Origin: Hirundichthys speculiger
Taxonomy: Eukaryota > Chordata > Actinopteri > Beloniformes > Exocoetidae
Reading direction: 5' to 3'
NCBI GenBank assembly: GCA_018398805.1
Contig: JAGFBZ010002251.1
Span: 124,001-188,000, forward strand
Length of the DNA stretch: 64,000 bases
The position numbers and the translations under genes are program-made. Shown here one piece after another: positions 34,676 to 46,451 of this stretch; within the stretch, counting starts at the first letter, position 1, and each line of letters begins with the position of its first letter. The notes under the pieces were generated by a model, which saw only the letters and a list, made by a program, of their open reading frames with translations, was not told where the DNA came from and searched no databases.

Positions 34676-35013
34676 AGGTAGGGTAAGTCATTCTGCATAA
34701 TTTCTAACCAACCTTTTTTTTTTTAAACTTTTTGTCACATTAACCCTCTAGCTACCCATCTGAGGGGTACACTCACATTCCTACACAGCTCTGCCTCTGC
34801 AAAATAAAAAAAAAAAAAACAGTGGGAGGAGCCTGTCCCCCAAAACCACAACAAACATTGCTCCAGCCAATCACTGACAGAAGGGAGGTTTGTGCTTGTA
34901 CACATAAAGGAAGGGGCTTTGGAGGGTTCATTATGGGACCTGTCTTTTCCGGGAGTGCTGGAGGGAGGAGCCAGATCTCTGATGACATCATCCAGAAATC
35001 CCTTACCCTGCCT
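34676..35013. mobile_element. TTAA-flanked MITE (AGGTAGGGTAAG termini)
   Basis: 338-bp element with ends AGGTAGGGTAAG and CTTACCCTGCCT, a 12-bp inverted pair with one mismatch, flanked by TTAA (34672-34675, 35014-35017). Kolobok-like by target and AGG...CCT ends. No open frame of note; an 84-codon frame across it is fortuitous. Confidence 0.85.
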
Positions 35014-35370
35014 TTAAGTCAGTCATACACATACTGCTGTTCGCTTTTTACGCTGCCTTCAACAACACTGTTATGAATTAGTATTGATAACAACCGTTAG
35101 TAGCAACAACGACGAGGCTGAAGTTTGAGAAGATTTAAGGTTTTCATGTTTTATCAAAGAGTTTCCACGGTTTTTATTAGCCTTGCAGCTGGAATGGCGT
35201 CAACTTTCATGTGACGTTATATCCAGTTCCAGACTGCGACTTCCAAGGTAAATGGAACACAGCTGTACTTGATCCCTTAAAACAACAACAATGTACCTGC
35301 ATAAGAAAACCAGATGCCTTTAGCAAAGCTGTAAAGACAGTTAAAAAAAGGGAGCTCTTGAGCTCTAGAT

Positions 35371-35372
<2 letters not shown>

Positions 35373-35401
<29 letters not shown>
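35373..35401. repeat. 29-base G homopolymer
   Basis: Uninterrupted run of 29 G on the plus strand (C on the syn3 transcript strand). Confidence 0.9.
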
Positions 35402-35404
<3 letters not shown>

Positions 35405-36849
35405 GCAATGACTTTGAGTTGGTGAACACAGAAAGCTTTTGGAGCGATGAACTGAATTTGGTTAGAAAATAAGCCAGTGTGCCAAAGATTGAGCACAGAA
35501 ATGTAAATTATACAACTATAATTATTGAAAATTTCACTAAATTAAGCTAACATTAGCATCCATTCATTTCTGGTTGTAGCAGACCTAGAAAGGACATTTA
35601 AGTTAAGCCTCCAGACTCAGGAAATGCTTCATGTCTTTAAACAAAACATTTAAAGTTCAAAAGCAAAGTTTTTGATATATGTTATCTGAACAGGTAAGAA
35701 ACCTTTGTTCCTCAATTTCAAAATAAAAGCATTTTATGCCTCGTAAACAAACCCTACAGATTTTCTTCCAGAAATGCTGAGCAGAAAACCACAGCGCTAT
35801 TTTCTCTGCACCAGTAACTACAGATATGAGGTAAAATTCCACTTGTAGTCCCTTTAGGTTATAATCCAGTCACATTAGCAACATATATGGCATACCAGCT
35901 CATGTTCCTGGCTTTAATTACTAAAGCAGACGAAACAGCAATGATCTAAATCCAACGTACAATCCAGCTCTGTGAGGTTAAACCAGGTCCTGCTGAACAG
36001 TGGCCTTATGGGATATTCTATAGCACGTCTGGCTCCTGAACAGGAAACCAAGCCCATCCAGACAGACGAGCAGTCGGCGACAGATATAAAGGCAGAGACT
36101 GCCCCCCGTGAATTTTGAAGATTGGTGGGCGCGAACTGCGAACTTTGATATTCCAGCGGCCACGTTGAACTGTGACTACATTTTTAAAATACATCTCACT
36201 GATTAATACCAAACTCCCTCCTCAAAATAAAACATGCCTGAGTTTCTCGGTCTGCCGGCCTGTTGTGAAAGAGAGCAGCAAAATAAAGACAATACTAACA
36301 AAAACAACCAGGTACAGTTCACAGACTGATTGAAAGTGTAATTGGACCCTTGTTTCTGAATTTGAGTCCGTGGAGAGTCAGAGCTGGTCTGAACAAACTG
36401 CGGTCTGAACAGACGGTTGTTTGGGTTTCCGACCTCCTGTCTGAACTTCAGTCTAGCCAAAGCTGCTGTGATAATATCATGTTTGATTTACATGACTGCA
36501 ATCTAGACGGATCTCTGTGTGAGCCTGCAGTCCTGGTGTACAGAGGAACAAATCAGAGCCTCTGGGCTCGCCTGTCGATGAGACGACTCCAGCCTTCAGG
36601 TAAAGAGTTAAACATGCTGATAAATAGCTAATTAAGTCTAAGTGATGTTTTACAGATGGAAACAGGAACAGGATGAAAAACCTGATCACAAAAGTCAAAA
36701 AACAAACCGGATGAATGTTCTGTAACACCATCACCCACAGCTGTCTGAGGAGTGGATCTGAAGTTTATTTTTTTGGACCTATAGGGGGCGACACCTTGAC
36801 TGGAACTGAATCCAGCCAACCCAGTGCTGAGCTCCACCCAAGCTACCGC

Positions 36850-37670
36850 AGCTACCTGTAACTAGCTGCACAACCGAGGCTAGCCGTAACCAGCTGCACG
36901 ACCGAGGCTACCCCTAACCAGCTGCACGACCGAGGCTACCCGTAACCAGCTGCACGACTGAGGCTAGCCGTAACTAGCTGCATGATCGAGGATACCTGTA
37001 ACCAGCTGCACGACCGAAGCTAGCCATAACTAGCTGCACGATCGAGGCTACCCATAACCAGCTGCACGACCGATGCTAGCCGTAACCAGCTGCACGACCG
37101 ATGCTAGCCGTAACCAGCTGCAGGACCGAGGCTAGCCGTAACCAGCTGCAGGAACGAGGCTACCCATAACCAGCTGGAGGACCGAGGCTACCCGTAACCA
37201 GCTGCACGACCGAGGCTACCCATAACTAGCTGCACGACCGAGGCTAGCCATAACTAGCTACATGATCGAGGCTACCCATAACCAGCTGCACGACCGATGC
37301 TAGCCGTAACCAGCTGCACGACCGATGCTAGCCGTAACCAGCTGCAGGACCGAGGCTAGCCGTAACCAGCTGCAGGAACGAGGCTACCCATAACCAGCTG
37401 GAGGACCGAGGCTACCCGTAACCAGCTGCACGACCGAGGCTACCCGTAACCAGCTGCAAGACCGAGGCTACCCAAAACCAGCTGCACGACCGAGGCTACC
37501 CGTAACCAGCTGCACGACCGAGGCTAGCCATAACTAGCTGCACGATCGAGGCTACCCGTAACCAGCTGCACCACCGAGGCTACCCGTAACCAGTTGCACG
37601 ACCGAGGCTAGCCGTAACCAGCTGCACCACCGAGGCTACCCGTAACTAGCTGCACGACCGAGGCTAGCCG
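36850..37670. repeat. 28-bp minisatellite with 8-unit higher-order duplication
   Basis: About 29 units of CGAGGCTACCCGTAACCAGC followed by TGCACGAC, with variants (CTAGCC/CTACCC, GTAAC/ATAAC, AACCAGC/AACTAGC). The run 37047-37222 recurs almost exactly at 37271-37446, offset 224 bp = 8 units, including private variants CGATGC, GGAACG and GGAGGACC. Intronic in syn3. Confidence 0.95.
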
Positions 37671-38399
37671 TGGTGCAGCTTAGTGGTTCAGCTGCAGCAG
37701 CGGCTAAAGTGCAGTCTTTTGGCAGCTTTCAATGTTGGCTCGATGCTCCTTCAGCTCTCAGCTCCCATCTAATCTAGTCAGGCATAGACAGGCATCATGT
37801 GACCTGGTGCTGACTAAAGTGACCTTCAATGAAGCGGCGTTTAGCGAAGTAAGAACCGCTGCTGACTGCAGTGATCGAGCTGGCATGCAGGTGAACCACC
37901 TTCAGCCTGGACTCAACTCAGAGTCAGTCTGTTCGTACTATTAACAGCACACAAGCCATATTATCCTTAAAACGATTATACTCTCTTAACTCTTACAGCT
38001 CACATGTCAAATTCATCAAATAAGCTGAACATGAACGTTGTTTTCACACTTCACCTAGTTAGACTCTCGGGTTGCACTGGAGGGAAAACAACATTAAATG
38101 AACATGAACCAAACAAAATGAAAATTTATACAATGTAATTTAGTGCTCACCAACATGTGTAAAAAAAAGAATCGAAGTAGCTAAAGTAGTGACAGTTTTC
38201 TGTCATCTTCAATGGAGCTGTCATTCAGAAAACAATGTCTATAATTATCAATTCATTTGTGGCTTTATATAATTTTACCTGATTAGGTCCATAAAATTTC
38301 AAACCCCAGTTGTCATGAATGTAAAATCTATTTATGGACATCAAAACTATATTTTGTTGAACATTGTGGATTAAAGGCAGTTTATATACCAACACTCAC

Positions 38400-38462
38400 C
38401 TTTCCCATTCCAGCGTGGGCGTGGCCCATCTTCACAACCACGGGGAAGGACGGGTTTGTGAT
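38400..38462 (-). CDS. syn3: synapsin III exon (ATP-grasp domain, GHAHAGMGK)
   Basis: 63-nt coding exon, the most 5' syn3 exon recognised here. It reads ITNPSFPVVVKMGHAHAGMGK in phase 0 at both ends. Synapsins are peripheral phosphoproteins of synaptic vesicles that tether vesicles and actin. This stretch belongs to the ATP-grasp-like C domain: FPVVVK and GHAH-GMGK match the family's conserved core. GHAHAGMGK with Ala (Ser in synapsins I and II, from memory) points to synapsin III. The minus-strand acceptor is a good pyrimidine tract ending CTACAG and the donor is AAG|GTGAGT. The next exon lies 7.6 kb away, across an intron with a large minisatellite. Upstream exons are not found before the window end. 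Confidence 0.93.
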
Positions 38463-39404
38463 CTGTAGACAAGAACGACACATATCAACTTAAATGTGGA
38501 AAGTGGACCCAAAGGATGCCATCTTTGGGTAACACAATGATGTTGGTTTAAATGACCATTAAACTGGCATGTTTCTGGTGTTCAGGCTACTTTGAAATGC
38601 CAGAAACATGATGTAAACACAACTGTGGCACATTTTCATCTCAACTTTTATAGCTATTGCTGGTCAACAGTGTGTTTATGTTTGGAAATCTACAGGAGAT
38701 GAGGAGAAAAAGCCACTTTTTCAGAGTCATGTGTGGCTTCTTGTTCTCCAAAGGAAATATTTAACAAATAAAGTGTGATTTTATGCTCCTTTATAGCAGT
38801 ACGTGAGTGGGACTGAAGTCATTGCTACTGGTTATACTCGTCCCTGTGTAATTACACCACCAAACTCAAGGTGGCAGTTTTCTGCACTACTGTAGCTTGC
38901 AGAGCTGAGCTTCCCGTCGTTTACTTCTTTTATACAGCTGCACGCCAGGCTACAGTGGAGGATTCTGGGTAAGGTCCCCAGATATGGCAAACATACGTCG
39001 TCAGCTTCACGTAGAAGCAAAAATCATACATAATTTTGTTGACAGGTGTGACTTATTGGAGCACTTTGAAAACTTGAAATGATGCATTAATTAATGTGAC
39101 CTAGTGCCATTTTAAGGGAAAAATAAGAATCCAAAGTCGTCACCTTCTCCCAAACCACACATACACCAATTTTATTCTTGGCTCTGTTCCTCGGTACACC
39201 CTAAGCACCCAGATGGTTTTTGAAAATAAGGTTTTGAACACTAAACACTTCATGAACTCAATGGTCACCATGTTGCTGACGTAGTGGAGGTGGTGGGACA
39301 CTTGTATGGTACATTTTTGGTCAAAAAGGTAACAGCGGAGCAGATTTGACAATTGGGATATTGGGTTCGTTTTGTTTTGAATTTACAACCAATGAAAAGT
39401 CCAA

Positions 39405-39497
39405 CTGCGACGGACTGCCAGGCCAGGAATCAAACCACCAACCTCCAGGTTGGCGGTGGATGGCTCTACCACCAGATCCACAGCCACGCCACCGAAA
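39405..39497 (-). mobile_element. tRNA-like SINE head, inverted
   Basis: On the minus strand GGTGGTAGAG and a B box GGTTTGATTCC (39426-39436) are spaced as in a tRNA-derived SINE. No canonical tRNA fold or 3' body was confirmed. Confidence 0.4.
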
Positions 39498-40573
39498 AAA
39501 AAAATTACTAATTAAAGTGTGAAGAACAATGAAACTGTATGCAGTGAACAGTTCACAGCTAATGCTAGTAGCTAATCTTGTCTTTGCAGTGTAACGTTTG
39601 TGAGTTTAAAGAAAACTCTGTGTTTGTCATTGGGAGTAAAATCCTTCTGGATCCTTCTATTCATGTGCTATTGTGGTAAAAAAAACAACAAAAAAACAAT
39701 GACAAGTAAAACAACTTCCAGCTTGTGCTAAAAGCTATCTTTGCCTGTTCATGTCTGCAGTCGGTGTATTTGAGCGTTTTTTGATGGATACCGTATGATA
39801 TCATGATGAACAACATCTTCACAAACATGCACATGTGCTTTGAAAGAAACTGCTGATGTCTGGAAGCTCTAAAACATCCAGTTAGACAGACATGTGGTAA
39901 ACACAACCCAAAGAAAGCCAACTCTTTCCTCTCCGTCAGATCTGGATGTACACACGGTTTGTCCGGAGAGGTCCTGGCTTCACGCCACCCCACGAAACCT
40001 AAAGCTGCCCGGCTTGAGGGGGAGTTGGAAGAATGCTGGTTTATTGCACAAAAGAGCGAGGTTCTGGGAAGCTGGGTGGAAGACCACATCTCACTGGGAA
40101 GGATTTGGATAACCAGACAGACCGCAAACACGCTATTCCTCATAGTTTGTAGAACTGAAGTGGATTAAACATCAACACATTACCTCAAACCTCCCTTATG
40201 GTTTAGACGCCTGTTGATACTGTAAATCTACTGATGTAACTGTAAGTAAAGAGGGACTTTTCCAGTTTTAAAATCACACTCCCAAATAGCGCTCCACCTG
40301 CTGTACCAGGAAGCTTTTAGGTCCAGTTAGCAGGAGCTCACATGAAGAATGAAATGACCTGATCAAACTTCATTTATATACCACTTTTAGTAAAATTAAA
40401 GATTAGTTGTTAGTTAAAATGCAGCACAAAGTGCTTTACAAAAAGCAGATGATACAAAAAAAAAATCTGATATTTCCAAGGAGATTTGAGCTCATGTGAC
40501 CTTTGAAGAAACATTTTTGCCTCTCAAATCCATGAAGGATACGGTCGGGCTGCATGCAGTTAAACTGATGCTT

Positions 40574-40680
40574 TATGTTGTGGTAGTAGAGAGTTGTATG
40601 TGCAAAAAAACATGGGAACCTTTTGGAGTTTTCAGCAATAATTTGACATAAAATGTGATCTGATCTTCTCGTGATCTCTG
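40574..40680 (+). mobile_element. Tc1-like left-end fragment
   Basis: Diverged match to the left end of the 22575 element: CCTTTTGGAG, TTTTCAGCAATAATTTGACA, AAAATGTGATCTGATCTTC. No right end found nearby. Confidence 0.6.
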
Positions 40681-40768
40681 TTGTAACTAGGCAACCAAAA
40701 TGTGCTTAAGGTGGAAACACTCAAGAGTTAACCCTTCGCTCCTTTGGCACCAGAGACTTTGGGCCTGA

Positions 40769-41424
40769 TCTTCCGCCAGATCTGCTAAAGCCGCTATTAA
40801 GAGATAGCGGGTGGCGGGAGGGGCGTTCCTCTGCAAAGAACGCAATCTTCCACCTTGCTAAACCCGCTATCCCACCTGCGCTAACCGCTACATTATCCAT
40901 AGGAGTGGTTAGGGCGTTCCACCTGTTAAACCAATCAGTGCGTCAGTAGCCATTGCCTTTAAGAGCAGGTTGCCGGCAACCTGAAAGTCCCAGATAGTCG
41001 GTGATCTCCCAGTTAACACGCTCTGGTCATCTATGGTTTAACTGGCGAGCAAGCCGTTTAAGACGATCCCTGCTGAAATCACGCTTTTTATACAAGAGTT
41101 ATTTCAAGAGGTAGAGCCATTTGTGTACATCCACGCGCATTGATACCATTTGGACGCGCTCTTGTATGGGCCGACATGCAGGTAGCTGGTTGCGGGTTAG
41201 CGGGTAGTCAGACCCCCCGCTACCTGCAACCCACGATCACAAGATACAGAGTTTGCGGAAAGGGCAAAAGACACGCCCATTGCCACAACTACAAAGTAAG
41301 TAAGGGAGTCGGCATAACGGGTAGCGGCTTTAAGGAGCGGAAGATTGCATTAGTGGTTAGCGGAGGGTCCTAAACCCGCAATTTGCGGGTAGCGGCTAGC
41401 GGGAAGTGTACGATCGGGGCCTTC
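40769..41424. mobile_element. Harbinger-like MITE
   Basis: About 655 bp with inverse ends GGGCCTGATCTTCCGC and GATCGGGGCC, rich in GCGGGTAGCGG/CCGCTA blocks facing each other. GGGCCTGATnT termini occur in PIF/Harbinger elements, which make 3-bp duplications; no clear duplication is visible here. A 77-codon frame inside has no motif. Confidence 0.6.
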
Positions 41425-44400
41425 AAGTCAATGCTTACTGCTCTGGATCAGACCATCCATCAGACCAGAGTTGATCATTCCTCTTTCCAGAGCTGCTACA
41501 GCTCAGAGACATTTGTAGGACATCTTGATCTGAACGGCTCCTTTAAGGGTCACAGTGTCTCTGAGGTGAAGGAAAATCATCGAGAGACGATTTCTATTTC
41601 CATAGATGCGACATAAATAAAGCTGAATTGAAATGTACTGAAGTTAAGGTGGATTTTCTCTGGTGGATCTGCTTGGAGTCATTGACCTGCTGCATCAGCC
41701 GACCTTTACGAAGCAGCTGGTGGACAGAAACCCTGACATGCTCGTGTGTTGACATCCTGCCTGTTCGTGACTCATGAACGGAGATGTTTTCCAGTTCCAG
41801 TGATGTCTTTGAGCCTTTAGCTCTTACTCACGGCTTCTTCTTTATCTCATTAAGATGTTTGCCTTGTGTCTTTTCCAGCAGCCACAGTACTCAACTGTCT
41901 CCATTTATAGACAGTTTGTCCAACTGTGGATGAATGGACGCCTGGGCACTTTCCAACCTCACGTAGATCAACTACTGATGAGTCTATGGAGATTTACAGC
42001 AACACATGATTCACATCAGTAAACGCTCTTTTAGCAACACTGACAGCTTTAAATCACATCTCCAGTCTATTTTCATTAAGTGTACTCAAGGTGTATCAGC
42101 TGACTTCAGTTAGCGTTAGCTAGCGTAATCACTCCATGGCTTTACTTACTCTGTGCTCCGGTGTGAATGTTTAATGGGTGTGTTCAGTAAAGACACAATA
42201 AATTATAACTGTTTGTGTGTTATCAGCTTAAATACATTGAGTTTGTCTATAATTGTGAATTAGATGAAAATCAAATTACAAAAAATAATGCCAAAAGCCC
42301 TCAGTTCGAAAGAATTCACATGCTTTTTTTTTTTTTTTTGCTTTCTCATCTCTCAAAGGCACCGAGTGTCAGGTACTTATCTGTGCGGAAACCTCTGGGG
42401 GAAGATCAAACCTGAATAAACACAGCGTCAGAACAAGTTCAAGCCGGCGCTTCCACGCCAAATCATGCAAGGAAATGTGAGGCCGGGCTTCCAACGAGAA
42501 AGAAAATGCCACAACCGCTGCTATCATTGGACTCAGCTCCTTCCTGGGTGTTGACAGGGCCACGTATCGAAGCGCCGCAGCCGGCTAGCGTCGGACCTCG
42601 GACTGATGGAGTGGCCTGAGGGTGTTAGCGCCACCGCCGCCGCCGCTGACAGGTCCTGACGGTACGGGCCTGGCAGACGCGCCGTCAAGATAAAGAGACT
42701 CTAATTGTCTCCATTATCACCTTAGAAGTGCCAGACTCCAGGCAGCACGAGGGGCCGGACAAGAAGCCCCAGTCTTAATCCACCTGGGAGCACACGAAGC
42801 ACCTCGGAGAGTGAAGAATGAGCTAACTGTCAGAATAAAACCGTCAGATGCAACGATACAACCGATAAAATCCAAACCCTGTAATCTTGAGCTCTGGGTT
42901 CCAGTACCAACAAGGTTTAAATGATCACATTTACATTATTCTATCAGAGGCGCTGTCTTAAGGAAACTTCCAGAGCTGTAGCTGAGAGTCTAGGAAGGAA
43001 AAGAAACCTTATTGGATTTCAGAGGTGTCTCTTCACGGCGTCCCGGCTCCTTCGTTTTGGCCTGAAGCAAGAGGCTTCTTCAGGTGGAAATATAAAGACG
43101 TAAGTTGGGCCAAGTACATGAATTAAAAGAAAATGACATCTACAGGCCAATCTTCATTAAAAAAAAACAGGCCTCCAGTCATGCGGATGAGAAATGACTC
43201 CCTCCTCTTGTACTAAGGTTGTTGATGTCAGGACATAATTAAAAAGACATCGTCTGGGTCTTTCCAGGTCCTAATGTCAGATAAATACAGCTTCAGTGAG
43301 TAACAACAGATGACGCACTGCTCAGAGTCATGATTTTTTTTTTTTTAACAGAAACAGCATAGTCAGTTATTAATATGAACCAGAGCAACCAACAGAAGCT
43401 CTACATGGACGGTAACCTGACTGCCCTTTCTAGGAATAAATGTGAAGGGGAAGAGTTTTTATTTGACGACTTGTCATCACAGTTGAGGTCTTTGTCTCGT
43501 TAAAATGCTAAAATGAACTTCAGACCGAGTAGACACCATCACCACCTGTCTCACTGCCAGCGCTGATCTGTTCCTTCGTGAAATGACGGGAACATAACCT
43601 CCAACTTCTAAATCAGTGCTAAATCTTCCAAAACCCCAAACCCGGCGGTAACGTTAGGTTTCCACTGGTGGCGCCACCTAGTGGATACCATTTACTTATG
43701 TATCACCCATTCAAAGTCCACATCTGGACAAATCCGGTCGAATCCCCAGATGTGTTCTTGCGCCGCCCAGTTTAACAAGGAATCATCCAGTAGAGATTTA
43801 TGTAGTCTGTGCTCATCTAAAGTTGAATTTACCTGCATTTAGGATTAGTAGAGGTCTAAATGACTCACCTTTAACCATTTGCTGACACTTAAAACCTCAC
43901 TTTGAAGGAGTGTGTATGTATTTTGGTCAAGTTTATGCTGCGTCTTTCTTCTTAACTGTGGATTTTCCTTTGCTTCACGACCTCACGCCCATAAATTGCT
44001 TGTCTTAACTCAAAAGATCAGCAGGAAATAAATAACATTTTTTGCATTTGCATTTTTTCCTGATCTAAAGACAATAGGAACTCAACTAGTAAAGCAGTAA
44101 CACGTGTGCGTCACATGACTCCAAGATAACGTGCCTGAGCTTCAACGAGTATCCGAGAGTATCCGAGCAGAGAGGAAGAGCGTCTGCCTGCTGGGAAGAG
44201 TGTTTTGGGTGGAGGAGGGGGGGCCGTACCCGCCCACCTCGTCTGGACTTGTTCCTCCCGGTCATTCCCATCAGCGCGGCGATGACGGCGGGCTCGTCGA
44301 CGTGAGCCGACCGCATCCTCTGCCTCCGCTGTAACCGGAGCTTCAGACGGAGACGCATCCTCGCCGTCGTTCTCCACATGACTCACTGGCCACAAAAATT

Positions 44401-44989
44401 CACCTTTGAAAACTAAAACAGGAATACCTGGAAATGTTCTGCAGTGTTGGAAGAAAAATGTAGTGATCTGACCGAGAATCGATGCAGTGATTTTAAATCA
44501 CATGATCCTAAGATCTTACAATCATGAATTCATTACTTCCCTGCTCTGTCAGATTTGCAAGAAAACAAAAATAGGAACAGGTCAAAGATGTCACCAAAAA
44601 CAAGAAAAAAAAAAAAAGAGTGGCGGTCCCGTCCCGTCATTGAAGTACGTTAACACAATGGCAGGTAGGAAAGACATAAGCAATGTTTGTAGAGAAGCAA
44701 GTGTTCCTGCACATAATGAAAAAACAGTTATAAAACTATTTTTCAAACAATTTGGAGTTCAGTGCTCTTTACTGAGGAAGATTTTTCAAATTACACATCC
44801 TGGAAAATATACCCCAATTTAGGACTGTGTAATGTTCAGAGAAACAGACACAAAAAAGAGAAAAATAGCTGGATTTGGCAGCACAGGTGGAAAGCTTCTG
44901 CTCTAAAAAAAACTGCAGAGCTGTAGATGTGACGCTCTGAGGTTGTTACAGGACCTGGACACCTTTCAGTCACTGAGGGGACTTTAGCA

Positions 44990-45165
44990 GGTGTCCAGCA
45001 GGACTTCAGAGACTACAGTCCTCCTGCACAGTCACAGGTTCGATCCCCAGCCTCCAAAGCCTTTGATGCATGCATGTTATCTCTCTCTGCCCCACGTTCT
45101 CGTCTCATTCACGGTAAATAAAGGCCACTGGAGCCACAAAACCTTTAAGAAATTAGGTCATTCAG
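44990..45165 (+). mobile_element. tRNA-derived SINE fragment
   Basis: A canonical B box GGTTCGATCCC (45037-45047) follows GAGACTACAGTCCTCCTGC, and the body includes TGCATGTTATCTCTCTCTGC and AATAAAGGCCACTGG. This order is that of a common fish SINE; the A box is decayed. Confidence 0.6.
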
Positions 45166-45526
45166 CAAAACAATGAACCTAAACAGGATCAAACCTGCAT
45201 CAGGATGGATGGAAAGTAAAAGAATCAAGGTTTTGGGGAGGAGAAGATTCCCAACTGTGTCACGGGTTACGGACGTTCTCAGAGGAACAAACAGACCAGG
45301 GGTGTTCACCTCCAGTCCTCAGGAGTCCCAGTACTGCACGTCTTAGGTGGTTCCCCGCTTCAGCGCACCTGAGTCCCATGATGGTTAACACACCTGTGCA
45401 GACCCGGACGATGATCCGTTCGTATGACTGATGTGCGCTGAAGCAGGGAACCGACTCAGACGGGCAGGACCCTCCAGGACTGGAGCTGGAGACCCCTGGG
45501 ACCGATTACTAACCCTTACACACCAT

Positions 45527-46451
45527 CGGGGCTGTAGCGATACGCTAATCTCACGATACGATACACGATATTCGGCTCACGATACGACAGGGGCGATCCT
45601 AGGTTCAGAGCTTTAGGGATGCTGAGCACCCGATGAGTCCCACCACAACCCACAACCTCACCTTTTTTCACAGAAAACAAAAAAAACGTTTATTGAAAAA
45701 TAATTTTGGATAATCATTATGACATTTATGAGAAACGAGCATTATCTTTTGGGAAAAAAGCTGACTCGAAAACATGCAAATCTTTGAAAATTTTAATGAA
45801 ATTTGAAATGCTAACTGAGCTAACATGCTAACTGGTAAACGGTCAATGAAGAGGAGAAGTAACGTTAGTGAGAAGAGGACGATACCATTAGGCGGGGGTC
45901 ATTTTCATTCTCAAAATATAAACTCAAACCACAAACTATGGATTAAGTTTTGGACATTATCTAAGCCTGTAAAATGCGAACTAAAACTTTAGAATAACAA
46001 CGTTTCTTACTCCAGGTTTTTGGGGTGCTGAATTTCAATTTAGGGGTGCTGAAGCACCCCTAAAAAAGGGCTAGTCTCGCCCATGTGATACGATATTCAT
46101 CTTACAATACATTTACATCATTTTCTGAAAGATTTTAAAGGGACAAAGTGATTTTGGTGACATCTTATGAGTGTTCCAATGACTTTGTTTGAATTAATTA
46201 AACTGAAAGCATCAATTACACATTATATGGCTGACAGGCAGCTTGCAAATGCTGGACAAAATAAATAAAAGATTTGTTGAGAAAAGATAGTTTCATTTAT
46301 TTAAACAGTGCAAATTGTTGCTTGCAAGCTTTTAAAGGTGGGACACGGGGGTTTTGAAAGAAGCTTAGAATATCAATACCCGCGGCTGAAAAATCAATAC
46401 TCGATAAAATATCAATATATATTGTGGAATCAAAAAAATTGCTCAGCTCTA
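45527..46451. mobile_element. hAT element carrying a second hAT inside
   Basis: Outer element of 925 bp with TAGGGCTG-type ends (GGGGCTGTAGCGATAC and the inverse GCTCAGCTCTA) and a perfect 8-bp duplication CACACCAT (45519-45526, 46452-46459). Its right end (CCCGCGGCTGAAAAATC, AGAATATCAATA) also occurs at 55891-56016. Interrupted at 45588-46085. Confidence 0.88.
45588..46085. mobile_element. inner hAT element (CAGGGGCGATCC...)
   Basis: 498-bp insert from CAGGGGCGATCCTAGG to GGGCTAGTCTCGCCCATG, flanked by CGATACGA and TGATACGA (45580-45587, 46086-46093; one mismatch). Contains AGGGGTGCTGAAGCACCCCT, a perfect palindrome near its right end. Confidence 0.85.

Larger units (their letters stand above)
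30771..38399 (-). other. syn3 intron, about 7.6 kb
   Basis: Intron between the GHAHAGMGK exon and the IKVENQQ exon. It contains a BED-finger hAT relic, short GGA and AAAC repeats near 33340 and 32876, T/G and G homopolymers, a TTAA-flanked MITE and the 28-bp minisatellite. No TIMP exon (CxC start, conserved cysteines) could be read on the opposite strand. Remaining unique stretches near 30771-31740, 32450-34500, 35402-36849 and 37680-38399 show nothing recognisable. Confidence 0.8.

Noticed and set aside
36850..37670. CRISPR-like regular repeats
   Set aside because: Units are contiguous 28-bp minisatellite copies with no unique spacers, in a vertebrate intron.
39405..45165. tRNA-like sequences with B boxes
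   Set aside because: They are heads of SINEs; no full cloverleaf with intact acceptor stem could be drawn, so no tRNA gene is called.
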